Below, in pieces: positions 11,826 through 21,990 of a stretch of 64,000 nucleotides of DNA. A model generated the notes under the pieces. The model searched no databases and was not told where the DNA came from. It worked only from the letters and a program-made list of their open reading frames with translations. The stretch spans positions 1,006,501-1,070,500 of the forward strand of contig WPIO01000025.1 of assembly GCA_009760855.2 (NCBI GenBank), written 5' to 3'. How positions within the stretch are numbered: the stretch's first letter is position 1; every line of letters starts with the position of its first letter. A program made the position numbers and the translations under genes. This stretch comes from Cristatella mucedo (Eukaryota; Bryozoa; Phylactolaemata; Cristatellidae).

Positions 11826-12070
11826 TGTCTGTGTCTGTGTCTGTGTCTGTGTCTGTGGCTGTGTCTGTGTCTGTGTCTGTGTCTGTGGCTGTGGCTGTGG
11901 CTGTGTCTGTGTCTGTGTCTGTGTCTGTGTCTGTGTCTGTGTCTGTGTCTGTGTCTGTGGCTGTGTCTGTGTCTGTGTCTGTGTCTATGTCTGTGTCTGT
12001 GTCTGTGTCTGTGTCTGTGTCTGTGTCTCTGTGTATCTCTGTGTGTATCTGTGTGTCTCTGTGTCTATGT
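11642..12070. repeat. (TGTGTC)n hexamer array with variant units
   Basis: About 70 tandem hexamers, mainly TGTGTC, with blocks of TGCGTC (about 11760-11822) and scattered TGTGGC. It breaks up into TGTGTATCTC at the right end. The period is divisible by three, so all plus-strand frames encode dipeptide repeats (CV, SV, LC) with no gene meaning. It ends about 550 bp upstream of lipase 1. Confidence 0.95.
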
Positions 12071-12527
12071 CAGTGTCATCACTCCAGCGCATCAGCCGAA
12101 TTCAAGTTCGTCCAGCACTGATTTTACAGTAAGAATTTCGTTAGTTGCAATGAGATATACTGTATTAACTGAAAACGCGAAAAAAGAGGCTCCAGACTGA
12201 ACAGTTTTTTTGCTGCTCGCTATGCTTATTGTTTTGCATATTTATGCTTATTTATACCCCTTCAATTTTGTTCGTTTTGAGCCATCCATCGGCAAAAAAA
12301 GCATTTGCAAGCTATTGTTCGAACCGAGCTGGGAAAAACTGGTTTTCGGCATCAGAACACAGGCTAAGGCCGCCGAAATCTCCGCTTCGGCAAACCTCGG
12401 GAGAAGGGGTCCTGAGAGCTTCTTTGCTTGCGTCCATAAAGAGATCAAATACATACGCGGCACTGGGCTCACGTGCTCACTCCCACGATGTTTTCCTTTG
12501 TCATTAGGATGCGTCCTAATCGCTCCG

Positions 12528-12600
12528 TATTTATATGCGCTAGCAACGATCGAGATCGCCAAGATAGTTACCCAGATAGTTACCAAGATAGTTACCCTTG
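12528..12600 (+). promoter_or_regulatory. Lipase 1 promoter region: TATA-like box and three tandem GATA motifs
   Basis: TATTTATAT at 12528-12536 lies about 90 bp before the start codon. Three AGATAG motifs at 12562, 12574 and 12586 repeat with an exact 12-bp period inside AGATAGTTACC units. AGATAG fits WGATAR, the site of GATA factors, which control gut genes in many animals. Whether they act upstream of or inside the 5' UTR depends on the unknown transcription start. Confidence 0.5.
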
Positions 12601-12624
12601 CCACTTCGTCAGCTACTCACGGGA

Positions 12625-12676
12625 ATGAAGGAGTCACTTTTAGTGCTGCTTCTGGCCGCCGCGTCAGTGTGCAACG
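12625..12676 (+). CDS. Lipase 1 exon 1 (signal peptide)
   Basis: The start ATG is followed by 17 mostly hydrophobic codons and a phase-1 donor (AACG|GTGCG). The length (52 nt) and phase equal exon 1 of lipase 2. The frame could read through to 12915, but the spliced form restores homology. Confidence 0.88.
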
Positions 12677-13246
12677 GTGCGATGCCGCCGAGCTTTTACC
12701 GAGAAGTTCTGCCAGGCAACGCGTACGAAGAGTCGCGTTTGATTGCGGAGTCTTTGCATTGTAGGCCTGCTGCTCATCCCCAGCAGCTACGCAACGTTCA
12801 AGCTATATACACGGTAACGATGTCTGCAGTTTCTTCCCGCGCCGCCTTCGATCGTTGCTGCACGTTTGATTTGCGATTCTTGCATTGCACTCTGGCCAAT
12901 CTTTGCTGCAAGTAAGGTAGAGATCGGCTGATTCAGCAGCCGCGGTTAAATAGCGACAGAAGAACCTAGGTGGCTAGCCACCCTTGCTTGAGGTGGCCAA
13001 CACAGGTCTGCCTACCGTGGGACTCGAAGCCGCAGGGTTCGTGCATTGCAAGCACATTACTCCCTGAATATTTTCAAAGGCAGCGGCACGTAGCTTCCAA
13101 GAGCCAAAGTCGCTGCTTGGATTTGGAGTATTGCCCTGCGGCTATCCTTGGGCGCTAGTTCCTCGAACCGGCTTTCCGTATGCTTTGGAAATCACTTCTG
13201 CTAGAAGCAGGTCCATCGAAAGCCGGTAACTTTTGATGAGTGTACA

Positions 13247-13297
<51 letters not shown>

Positions 13298-14848
13298 GAG
13301 AGAGAGAATGTTCCAAATGACCTTTTATTAGACGACCATACCAGGTCCGAGTCAAGTCTTCCTGCTTTAAGTGGCTCGCTTGGATAGGGATACTATATCT
13401 AAATTGGTCGTTGCATTTATGACATCCCGTCTTGACTCTGTAACTCGCTGCTTGCCAGTCTAACGGCATGTGCAATCAGGAGCTTACAGTTGGTGCAAAA
13501 CTCTGCAGCTAGGCTTGTCTGTCGTGAGCGTCGCAGTCTCCACGTCACGCCAATTTTCACCGACCTACACTGGCTCCCAGTCAAGCAACGCATATACTTC
13601 AAGGCCCTGTCACTCGCTTTTAGGGCCCTTCATTCTTTGGCTCCAGCTTATATCTATTCCTTAAAAGCTAAGCATCGTACCACCCGCTGTCCTAAATCTA
13701 AGCGTTTAGCTACGCCTCGTACGAACCGCAAATCCTTTGGAGATCTCGCATCACCTCTTACCATGTTGTGCTTGTTCTCATTTAGCATGTTACCACTAAG
13801 CATTCCATCATGCTCCCTTTGCAGCAGATGCAAAGTGCCTAGAAAGAGATTGGGTTCTCTCAGGGTGCCATACAAATGTGATACAAATGCTATACAAGCG
13901 TGCTGCCTTCCTCAAGATGGACACTCGGATGACAGCGAGCAGCGTACGCCGGTTTCACAAGTCATCTCAGATGCGGAACTCATGAAGCAGCAGAGCTAGC
14001 TTAGCGCGAGAAAGCTATTGCAAAGGAATGCGCCCAGTGTACCGCAGCAACACGAAGCGAAAGGAAATCAAGCTAGTATAGCAAGCTTGCGAGAGAGTGC
14101 GGTGCAGTGAAATGGCGCGGCCTATTCCATCCCCTGTCCGCGGCCTTTCATCGGCTCCCTGCTCGAACCGCTGTGCACGTCTGGAACGAAGGCAAGATTA
14201 ATCTCAACAATAAATCTAGGCAATAATTGATATGCTTCGAATATAGCTTCCTCACAAGGTGGCAGAGAAACCTATGCGGCGGCCATCCTCCCTGCAAGCA
14301 GCAGTACAGAATCGCATGCCGGAGAATTAAATGTCATCCCACAGGCCGTGTACATTGCTTAAAATAGTGTGGACAAAATAAAATGATGGAACTTCACTGT
14401 TTGCCATTTAGCAGGCATTGACAGTCCGCCGCAGAGACATTAAAAGGCCTGAGCACAAGTGAACTAGCCGGAGACGGGGGAGATGTATTCAGTTCCACAG
14501 CCGCTCTACCGCTCCAGATCTGGCCGCGCCAGCGAGCCACAGCGGCTCAGGCGCCACCGCTTCTTGCGACGGCGTCGCTATTCGATCGGCCCCCGCCCGG
14601 AGTCTGGCCGAGCGATTTGATTGGCCCGGGGATCCGGGCGGCGGCCGCCAAATTTCGATTTCGAGCGCGCGGCGCAGCGAGCGTCGCCGAAAGCGCGTTT
14701 GCCAGCGCAGCCGGCGACCAGGACCGAGAAACCAGAGCCAGCGACCGGCGACCGGCGGCGCTGAGCACAATGAGGTGCTGAGCGAGCGCAGAGGAACCGT
14801 CGCAGCGGCAGCTCGCTCGGAATTCGGCGCGCGCTGGCGGAGAGTCTG

Positions 14849-14892
<44 letters not shown>

Positions 14893-17800
14893 ACCAGCGA
14901 CGACGCCCTGAATGCCACCCCGCCGCTCTCTGGGATCTGCGTCTCTGAGGCCTGCTGTCGCCTGCTGACGAATGCAAACCTCCAGCGAAAAGCGTCGACG
15001 AAGTCGAGAAGCTCTCGCGCGAGAGCGCGCGAGCTAAAGCCGCCGCTCCAGCGCGCAGAGCCCCGGCGCCGTTTCAGGAAGAACAGCGACCTGACCACGG
15101 GAACCGGGGCAGGCCAGACGCTCGCGGCGGACATCGTCAAACTGAAGAGCTCCAACTTTGACGGCTCGAAGCCGACCAAGTTCTTCGTGCACGGCTGGTT
15201 CAACTCGGCCTCCTACTCGTACGTGCGAAGCCTGCGGCTCGCCATGCTGGCCAAGGCGAGTGGCGAGAGGCTCCACGCAGCGCGTGCACGGGTGCCCGTG
15301 CGGGCGCGCGAGCGTCCGTCTTTGCGATGCGTACGCGTGTGCGCGGCGTTGGCCGAAAGCTACCTGGCAAATCGACCGAGTCCGGTCACCGCGGTTGTGC
15401 GTACTGCATAAATGCTAAATGCGAGGCGGGGCTGCTACCTTTTAGCTGCTCTCGGTGCACGTTGCTGCGAGACGTCGACCGAGGTGCCTGAAAAACTGAG
15501 TGCCCAGCCGAACGCGAGCTCGTTCGCCTACCGTAAATGTGGAGAACCGCGCACAGCAGGCAGTTGTGAAGACGGGCCATTTGGCCATATGACGCCAAGC
15601 CCTTTGCATTAATCCACCGACCCTACATAACGGCGCGCGCCGATGCACGTCGCGCTTTGGCGAAGCGACGACTAAGCCGGCATGACCGCAGAAAACTCCG
15701 AATAAGGAATTGATAAAGGGCGCGGCGCGCACGAAGATACCACTGCGCGAGTGTTGAATGCTCGAATGAATCGATTGGCTCATATGCAGCATCTTTAAAA
15801 TGCCTAGAGAAAGATTCAGTTCTCTGAGGGTTCTACACAAATTTTATATTATTATCATTATTATTATCAGTATTACTCATGCCCTCTCATCACGTAACAT
15901 TACACCGCTAAGCGAAGATTAGGAAGTTCTATTAAGCGCTCTAACGGGAAAATGTAACTGCTAGCCTTTTTTTGGATGAGTATTTACAATTCGAAAGAAT
16001 TTTCCAGCGTATTTGGGAAAATTTAACATTAACTCTGATAAAAAAATATGAAACGCTGCATCTATTTTTCATTAGGTCACGTGTGTCTAGCGGATTGAAC
16101 AGGACCCGAATTGAAAACGATGGTAGCCTTGCTCTTATTTCGTTCTATAGCTGACGAAAGTAGCGCGTGACAAATGAGTCGAGCGTCTGACGCAGCATTT
16201 CTTAAAGAAGCGGTAGCTCGATGGTATTGTCCAAGCTAGCTCTAGCTATATCGATCCCAAAAAAATGCCAGTAGAGGTCATGTGACATAGACTTGCGAGC
16301 GTTAGCGCGCTATGGTTCAGACTTGTGAGAGCAGTACACAAGCCAACAATGTCAAGAAATGTCGCCAATTCTGCGCATTCGCTAATTAGACCGCCATGTC
16401 AGCAAGCTTAACCTGCGTAATAGACTATGATGACCGACCTGCGTGCGTAGCGTTCCAGTTTTTATAACGTTGCCGAAATCGCCGTTGAGACTTCCAAAAC
16501 GCACGCGAATATATTAATGTTTGCTCAATTATACGCTCAGCCAGAGCCAAGTCAGTTAGGACTCGGCACCCCGTCAACGGGCGAAGCTTATTTAACTCGA
16601 TCTGGCATTTTAATTTGTGCTAAAACGCGCAGAGAAATGAGAAGCCGTGACCAAGATTGTAACCAATAACGATGGCAAAAAAATTGGCACACACGAGTTG
16701 CTGCAAGCAGCTGCGTTTCCACGGAAACGTGAAATGCGTGAATTTTCGTCCGAAAAGTGGCATTGGCCTTCGCCTTGCTTACTAAAGCGAATAGCCGCGA
16801 GAGCTCGCGTGCACATGCGATGAAAGAATGACGCGTTCTTGATGGTACGCGATATGGCTCTGAACAACTAATCCGTGACAGACCCTGAATATTTGGGCCA
16901 GCGAATGCACTCGGTCGTCAGCGAACTGACTTTCGGCGCTTAGGCCTCTATGCGCAGACCTTGAAGCGATTCGTATTTGAAATTTTTGTTATTCTGTTTC
17001 TCCGAGTAATCGTGGGAATCGCCCTCATTACGTATCGATAAGCGCTGAGATTGTTGTACTGTACAATATGCGTATTGTGTATTGCGCATTGTGAAATATC
17101 TAAGACTGCTTACGCACAAATTATTCTTACTCGTCGCCTTGTTGTTTGGCAGCGTTGTGTATACGGATTTCTTCTGTGAGTCAATTCTGAGTCTATTGGG
17201 GGAAAACTATTGTTTAGGAGGATTGTAACTTCATTGAAGTCGATTGGGTTAAGGGTTCGATGAATCCGAACTACTTCATCGCAGCTAGCCAGGCGCAGAC
17301 TGTGGGCAAAGAGATCGCCGACCTGATTCTCTGGCTTCAAAAGATGGCTGGGCTCAACGTCAAAGACGTGCACGTGATAGGACACAGCCTCGGCGGCCAG
17401 GCAGTGGGTGCCGTCGGCAGATATATTCAGAACCCGCGCGTGGGCAGAATCACCGGTAAGCAGTGAAGCAAGTTCTCTCTGCCCACGTCACCGTCTCAGG
17501 CAGCTCTGACTTACGCGTCCCTCTCTGCCACAGCGCCGGCGTCGGCGCGCGCGGCGAATCGACAATTGGCTTCTGAACGTCGATACGTTCCAAAAGCCTG
17601 AATTCGCACCCGCCATGGCTTACTTCGATTAGGCGAGAAATAAATAAAATAAATAAATCCTAGCTGACTAAACAGCCTCTTTTTGTATAGCGACAGTAGA
17701 GCCTTAACGGCTATCACCACCGCTTGCAGTGGCGATAAAGGATCGCCCATCGCAGGAATCGAACCCACGACCCCCGGACCGAGGTCGTGAAAGCAACCAC

Positions 17801-20586
17801 CTTACCTAGTGTGCCATCACGGCTCACGAGAAGTGTGCTGGCGCCTTGGTCCTGCGACAGGCCCTAGGTCACTGAGAAAGTAGGACCGGAACCAGCTGCG
17901 ACAGTCCACTCAGCGTCGCAGTCTGCACTGACACTGAGTGGGCAGGTGCGGACAGAGCTGGAAGCTAATTCGGGCAGACTTCAGGGGGCGGTGCACGCGT
18001 CGCGCTGACCGACTTGCTGCCGCATTATATGCTAATACCTTTGGACGGGCTCCAGTTGAGAACTTACGTGCACAAGATACATTGCCTCTGGCAGCTTCGT
18101 ATTCACGCATTCACTTATCTCTCGTCACCATTACCTGGTTGGTAGACGTAGATTCGTGTAAGTTTCGGTCGCAGTTCATTCATGAGCTGATTGGTAGCGA
18201 TCAGAACGCAGATATGGGTAGAGTGTCTCTTCTTGTTTTGCTCGATCTTTCGGCAGCTTTTGATACCATCGATCACAAAGTACTTCTAGAGCGCCTCTCA
18301 TCTCGCCTGGGCATCACTGGCACTGCTCTGCAGTGGTTCAGGTCCTATCTCAGTGGGAGACTCCAGAGTACTGACGTGAATGGACAAAGATTATCTGAAG
18401 TACCTCTGAAATATGGAGTACCTCAGGGCTCTGTGCTAGGTCCGGTCCTTTTCACCGTTTATACTCTCCCTGTTGCTGATGTGATTGCCAAGCACAATCT
18501 AGGCTTTCACTTCTATGCGGATGACACTCAGTTGTACCTTTGCTTTGATCCCTCCCAGCCTTCGAGCACCTCAAATTCTCTAAACTCACTTGCTGCATGC
18601 ATTGATGACATTCGCACATGGATGGCAGCAAATTTTCTAAAACTAAACGATGATAAAACTAACTTATTAGTTATGGGCAAACCCAGTGTGATTCAGAAAT
18701 TGGAAAGGCTGACTCTCAAAATTGGCTCTGCCAGCATATCTCCAGTTGAATCAGCTCGAAATCTAGGTGTCATATTCCAAAGCGACCTCTCGTTAGACGA
18801 CCACATCAGCTCCACAGTCAAATCTGCCTATTTTCAGCTTCATAACATTGCTAAAATTAGGGCTTGTTTATATAAGGATACCACGTCCAAGTTGGTCCAT
18901 GCATTCGTGACATCCCGTCTCGACTTCTGCAACTCACTGCTTACTGGCCTACCAGCATGTGCGATCAGGCGATTGCAGCTGGTGCAAAACTCTGCAGCTA
19001 GGCTTGTCTGTCGTGAGCTTTGCAGTTGCCACATTACTCCACTTCTCGCCGACCTGCACTGGCTACCAGTCAAGCAACGGATTGACTTCAAGGTTTTGTC
19101 GCTCACTTTTAGGTCTCTTCATTCTATGGCTCCAGCCTATCTTTCAGATATACTCCCCAATCAGGCCAAGCATCGTACCACCCGCTTTTCGGAATCCAAC
19201 AGTCTGGAAATACCTCGTACAAACCTTAAATCCTTTGGAGACCGTGCATTTAGCTCTTATGCTCCCAAAGCCTGGAACTCCCTCCCGACTTGCGTCAGAA
19301 CATCCCCTGACCTGACCACATTTAAAAGAAACTTAAAAACACACCTATTTAGGACAGCATTTAGTGGGTCCCTGTGATTCGTCCATGATGTGCTTGTGCG
19401 TGCTGACACTGTGCATGCTGCCACTAACCACATTTGCATGCTGACCCTGTGCATGTCACCCCTAACCATATTATTAATTTTGTTTGTTTTTCAAGCATGA
19501 TTTTACTTACTATTCTATTGCATATCACTTTGCAGCAAATGTAGAGCGCCTAGAAAGAGATTAAGTTCTCTGAGGGCGCTTTATCAAGTGCAATATTATT
19601 ATTATTATTATTCAGTCGGCAGCGGTTCGTTTATCTGCGGCGGCTGATTGGCAGCTAGCAGTTCCTTTGTCGGTCGGTCGGTGCGTTTCATCGATCGGTA
19701 AAAGGTGCGTTCGTAGGTTTTTCGTGCGCCGTCTTCAATCTCACGTCGGCAGAGATATTCGCTAATGACTAGCAGGCGGGAAAGCATGGAGAATGAGAGA
19801 CGCAGAGAGAAGAGTGGGACTAGAGCAATTATTAAGTAAAAAAAAAAGGTGAAGACGCAAGTGAATAAATGCATGGATGAGGCGCGCGCGGACAAGACGT
19901 TAGCGAGGTTCGCATGCCAATTTGCTAAAAAACAAAAACAGGACTTCGGCGTCTATTCAACGCGTCGAGGCAAGCCTGAATCTTTGAATTGCGTGATTCG
20001 AACGCATCCCTATAAAAAAAAAAGCTACCCGATAGTCTTGTTCGTGAATTCTAGGACTCGACCCTGCCGAGTACGCTTTCGATACCAATAAAGCAAACGA
20101 CACGCTTGATAAGACGGACGCCGAGTTTGTGGACGTGATACACACGACTCTGGTATCGAAGACGCCGTTGGGACACGTTGACTTCTACCCAAACGACGGC
20201 TCCATCGGAAATACGCCGCTGACCTGGCTGCACGACCACATGACGGCTGTCTACATGTTCACCGCCTCCATTAGCGAGCGATGCACCTTCACTTCATACA
20301 AGTGTAGCTCCTACAGGCAATTCTCCGACGGCAGGTAGGCCGGCCTCGCGCCTGTTTCACTCTCACGGCTTGAGATCAGCAGAGAGCGTATTCTTGAGAC
20401 AGTACTGGCCGAGCAGCAATTTCGCTCGACTTTAGCGGTTTCTTTGTCTCGCCAACTCGTTGCAGCTGCCCCACGGATTGCAAAGACTCGTCAACCTGCA
20501 ATCGCATGGGCTACTTCGCGAGTCCTAGTGGCGCCCTTGGAAACGTCTACCTGAAGGTCATTGACGTGGAGCCTTACTGCATCTAG
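12625..20586 (+). CDS. Secreted lipase 1, pancreatic-lipase family, short-lid type
   Basis: Hydrolyses ester bonds of triglycerides or phospholipids outside the cell; substrate inferred from the family. Exons: 12625-12676, 12765-12813, 15078-15255, 17218-17455, 20055-20334, 20466-20586 (305 codons plus stop). Residues 1-18 form a signal peptide (MKESLLVLLLAAASVCNG). HGW near the oxyanion site precedes GHSLGGQ with nucleophile Ser150. Asp175 lies in GLDPAE, and His234 in DHMTAV aligns with the family His. The Ser-to-Asp spacing is normal (25), but Asp-to-His is about 28 residues shorter than in human pancreatic lipase, so the lid and its cysteine pair are missing. There is no C-terminal PLAT domain. 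Intron 3 uses a GC donor. A LINE-A copy sits in intron 4. The paralogue follows at 26990. Confidence 0.93.
12677..12764 (+). other. Lipase 1 intron 1
   Basis: An 88-bp intron, GT...AG. It stays open in the exon 1 frame, so an unspliced reading is possible but would destroy the LYTR homology. Confidence 0.75.
12765..12813 (+). CDS. Lipase 1 exon 2 (pre-core strand)
   Basis: Acceptor TTGTAG and donor CG|GTAACG. Encodes LLLIPSSYATFKLYT and half of an Arg codon completed by exon 3, giving the family-typical LYTR. It is three codons shorter than exon 2 of lipase 2. Confidence 0.85.
13253..13308. repeat. (GA)n microsatellite in lipase 1 intron 2
   Basis: About 56 bp of GA with one GT interruption. 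It lies just 5' of a truncated LINE-A. Confidence 0.95.
13320..13895 (+). mobile_element. LINE-A fragment in lipase 1 intron 2
   Basis: Starts at the TTAGACGACCATA segment (RT residues LDDHIS). It continues through TSRLDS, QNSAARLVCRERRSLHVTP, LHWLPVKQRIYFKALSLAF and PRTNRKSFGD, then jumps to the 3'-UTR block with AAAGTGCCTAGAAAGAGATT. Internal deletions. Confidence 0.8.
14850..14892. repeat. (CTG)14 trinucleotide repeat in lipase 1 intron 2
   Basis: A pure CTG run of about 43 bp in a GC-rich stretch (14500-15060), 185 bp before exon 3. It creates a poly-Gln reading on the minus strand that is not supported as a gene. Confidence 0.95.
15078..15255 (+). CDS. Lipase 1 exon 3 (FFVHGW region)
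   Basis: Acceptor TTTCAG. Encodes KNSDLTTGTGAGQTL, then PTKFFVHGWFNS and RLAMLAK. It ends AAG|GCGAGT, a GC donor where the paralogue has AAG|GTGAAT. At 178 nt it equals the paralogue's exon 3. Confidence 0.93.
15775..15875 (+). mobile_element. LINE-A 3' tail fragment
   Basis: AAATGCCTAGAGAAAGATTCAG, TTCTCTGAGGG and an ATT/ATC-rich tail; only the terminal 100 bp of the element. It lies in lipase 1 intron 3. The rest of that intron (15876-17217) shows nothing recognisable. Confidence 0.7.
17218..17455 (+). CDS. Lipase 1 exon 4 (nucleophile elbow)
   Basis: Acceptor TGTTTAG; donor ACCG|GTAAGC, phase 1. Contains NFIEVDW and HVIGHSLGGQAVG with the catalytic Ser. At 238 nt it is identical in length to the paralogue. 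Confidence 0.96.
17630..17825 (-). mobile_element. SINE-2 copy in lipase 1 intron 4
   Basis: Minus-strand copy: AAATAAAT tail, AACAGCCTCTTTTTGTATAG, CACCACCGCTTGCAGTGGCG, and a B box read as GGAATCGAACC on this strand. Close in sequence to the copy at 7.4 kb, so comparatively young. Confidence 0.85.
18200..19615 (+). mobile_element. LINE-A, best-preserved RT copy (5'-truncated), in lipase 1 intron 4
   Basis: An uninterrupted frame runs to TGA at 19375-19377. It has RT motifs VLLDLSAAFDTIDH, PQGSVLGPVLFTVY and FHFYADDTQLYLCF (catalytic YADD), then NFLKLNDDKTNLLVMG, RNLGVIFQS and TSRLDFCNSLLTGLP, ending WNSLPTC and THLFRTAFSGS. The endonuclease and N-terminal RT are missing. The 3' UTR has a nested hairpin (AGCGCC/GGCGCT outside, AGAGA/TCTCT inside) at 19545-19580 and an (ATT)n tail. 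The upstream part of the open frame (17938-18200) is not element sequence. It inserted in the same sense as the lipase. Confidence 0.93.
19616..20054 (+). other. Right part of lipase 1 intron 4
   Basis: Non-coding; contains a poly-A run near 19840 and nothing recognisable before acceptor TTCTAG. Confidence 0.6.
20055..20334 (+). CDS. Lipase 1 exon 5 (catalytic Asp and His)
   Basis: Acceptor TTCTAG. GLDPAEYAF carries the Asp. DAEFVDVIHTTLV and GHVDFYPNDGS follow, then WLHDHMTAVYMF with the His. Only about a dozen residues separate NDGS from the His, where lidded lipases have some forty. Confidence 0.95.
20466..20586 (+). CDS. Lipase 1 exon 6 (C-terminus)
   Basis: Acceptor GTTGCAG. The Ser split across the junction is followed by CPTDCKDSSTCNRMGYFASP and a final strand ending PYCI and TAG. 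A polyadenylation signal lies 37 bp downstream of the stop. Confidence 0.94.
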
Positions 20587-20622
20587 GTCAGCAACTCTGG
20601 AGTTCCGTGCGTTCTCGCTCTT

Positions 20623-20628
20623 AATAAA
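20623..20628 (+). terminator. Lipase 1 polyadenylation signal AATAAA
   Basis: A canonical hexamer 37 bp after the stop codon, the first in the 3' flank. Confidence 0.6.
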
Positions 20629-21249
20629 TTGTCAGCATAAGACGAGCTCTCTTAGGTACTATACCTCGCTCATTGAAGTGACGTCAGAGCCGCTCAGCAG
20701 CGCAGCCACGCTGAGCGGCTGTGGTGGCTGCAGCAGAGCTACTAGCGTCCAGGTTGGGTTTGCCCTTCTATTCTACTTCGCTTCTGTAATATTTCCTCAA
20801 TATCTCCATGCCATCCAGGCCTCTATAATTTGCACACGTTGAAGTTACCACGTCGACCTCAAAGGGTTTTCGTGAGCGTTTGTGCATGAGAGCACGTGTG
20901 AGCACCTACGCGTGTGTGTGCGTTGTGTGCATTGTGCGTGCGTGCGTGCGTCTGTGTCTGTTTGCGTGTTGCGTGTTGCGTGTTTTTCTGGTGCGCCAGA
21001 GAGCAGTTTCGCTGTTCTCCGCACCGACAGCGCATCTCGAATCTCGCTGAGAATCACGAGCCTTAACGCAGTTGGACGGTTAGTGTGCACATGTTGAAAG
21101 CGAGAGAACCAATGAGAGTCGCCAGCATCGCCAGTATGGATACCTTCGGGCCACAACTGCACGAGGTCAGCCGTCGGATCTGGAGCGGGCGGGCGCGGTG
21201 GCTAACGACCACAGCCATCAGCCACTAAAGCGTCATGCGCATGCATCGT

Positions 21250-21356
21250 GAGTTAATAATAATAATGTAATAATAATAATAACAATGTACTTGATAAAGC
21301 GCCCTCAGAGAACTTAATCTCTTTCTAGGCGCTTTACATTTGCTGTTAAGGCTAGA
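21250..21356 (-). mobile_element. LINE-A 3'-end fragment
   Basis: AAT-repeat start, then ACTTGATAAAGCGCCCTCAG and TTTCTAGGCGCTTTACATTT, the complement of the LINE-A terminal hairpin. Confidence 0.8.
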
Positions 21357-21861
21357 GCACCCAACACTTACACTTTACCTGCTGCCATTTCAATTATTGT
21401 ATCATGTGAAGCTACCGTTCGTGTCTGGCTCCCATGCAGTACTTCGGATTGGCCGTTTTCACAACAACGCGGAGCTTCAATCGTGACTTGCGCCCGCACA
21501 ACATTGGTCACCTCATCGCCCTTGAAATATTTGAGATCTATGGCTCCAGGTTCATTCCCGCGGCAGCCATTTTTACATAGATGTAACAGCTTCCTGTGAG
21601 TCTCAGAATTACTCGCAGCAGACTATAAAATCTGGCTATCCCGAGCTTTTAACTTAGACCTTGACGACTTTTGCTTTACACATCGACCTTGCTGGAAGTT
21701 TTCAAGCATACCCTCATAGATCGCCCTCACTGAGGTAAAGGCAGTCGGAACTTCATAGACAAAGCTTCGCCTAAAATGAACATCGTAGTTCGCTATCTCC
21801 CTTTGCCACGTTGCATAGGCATTCTCGCTTCCTTGTGCTGTGTAAATTTATAAGATTAATA

Positions 21862-21990
21862 ATAATACATTTTTATAGCGCCCACAGAGAACTTAATCCC
21901 CCATTCAATGCTCTTTACAAGTACTGTCAAGGAAACATGATCAAACGGTTAGTGGGAAAAGTAGTTTAGTTAGTATTTGTCGTGTTTAAG
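21862..21990 (-). mobile_element. LINE-A 3'-end fragment, diverged
   Basis: AATAATACATTTTTATAGCG, then GAGAACTTAATCCCCCATTC and GATCAAACGGTTAGTGG. Only the UTR is present. Confidence 0.65.

Noticed and set aside
11458-12200. Open frames of 158-224 codons made of CV, SV or LC dipeptides
   Set aside because: Translation of the TGTGTC hexamer array; the frames have identical period and none has a recognisable non-repeat domain.
12677-12915. Read-through of lipase 1 exon 1 into intron 1 as a short secreted peptide
   Set aside because: The spliced reading joins in phase to LYTR and matches the paralogue; the read-through has no homology.
14489-15203. Minus-strand frame with a poly-Gln run opposite lipase 1 exon 3
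   Set aside because: It is the reverse of a CTG repeat and of a lipase exon with clear homology on the plus strand.
17938-18200. N-terminal extension of the 479-codon reverse-transcriptase frame
   Set aside because: The sequence does not match the homologous part of the longer LINE-A copy; it is an open frame by chance before a 5'-truncated insertion.
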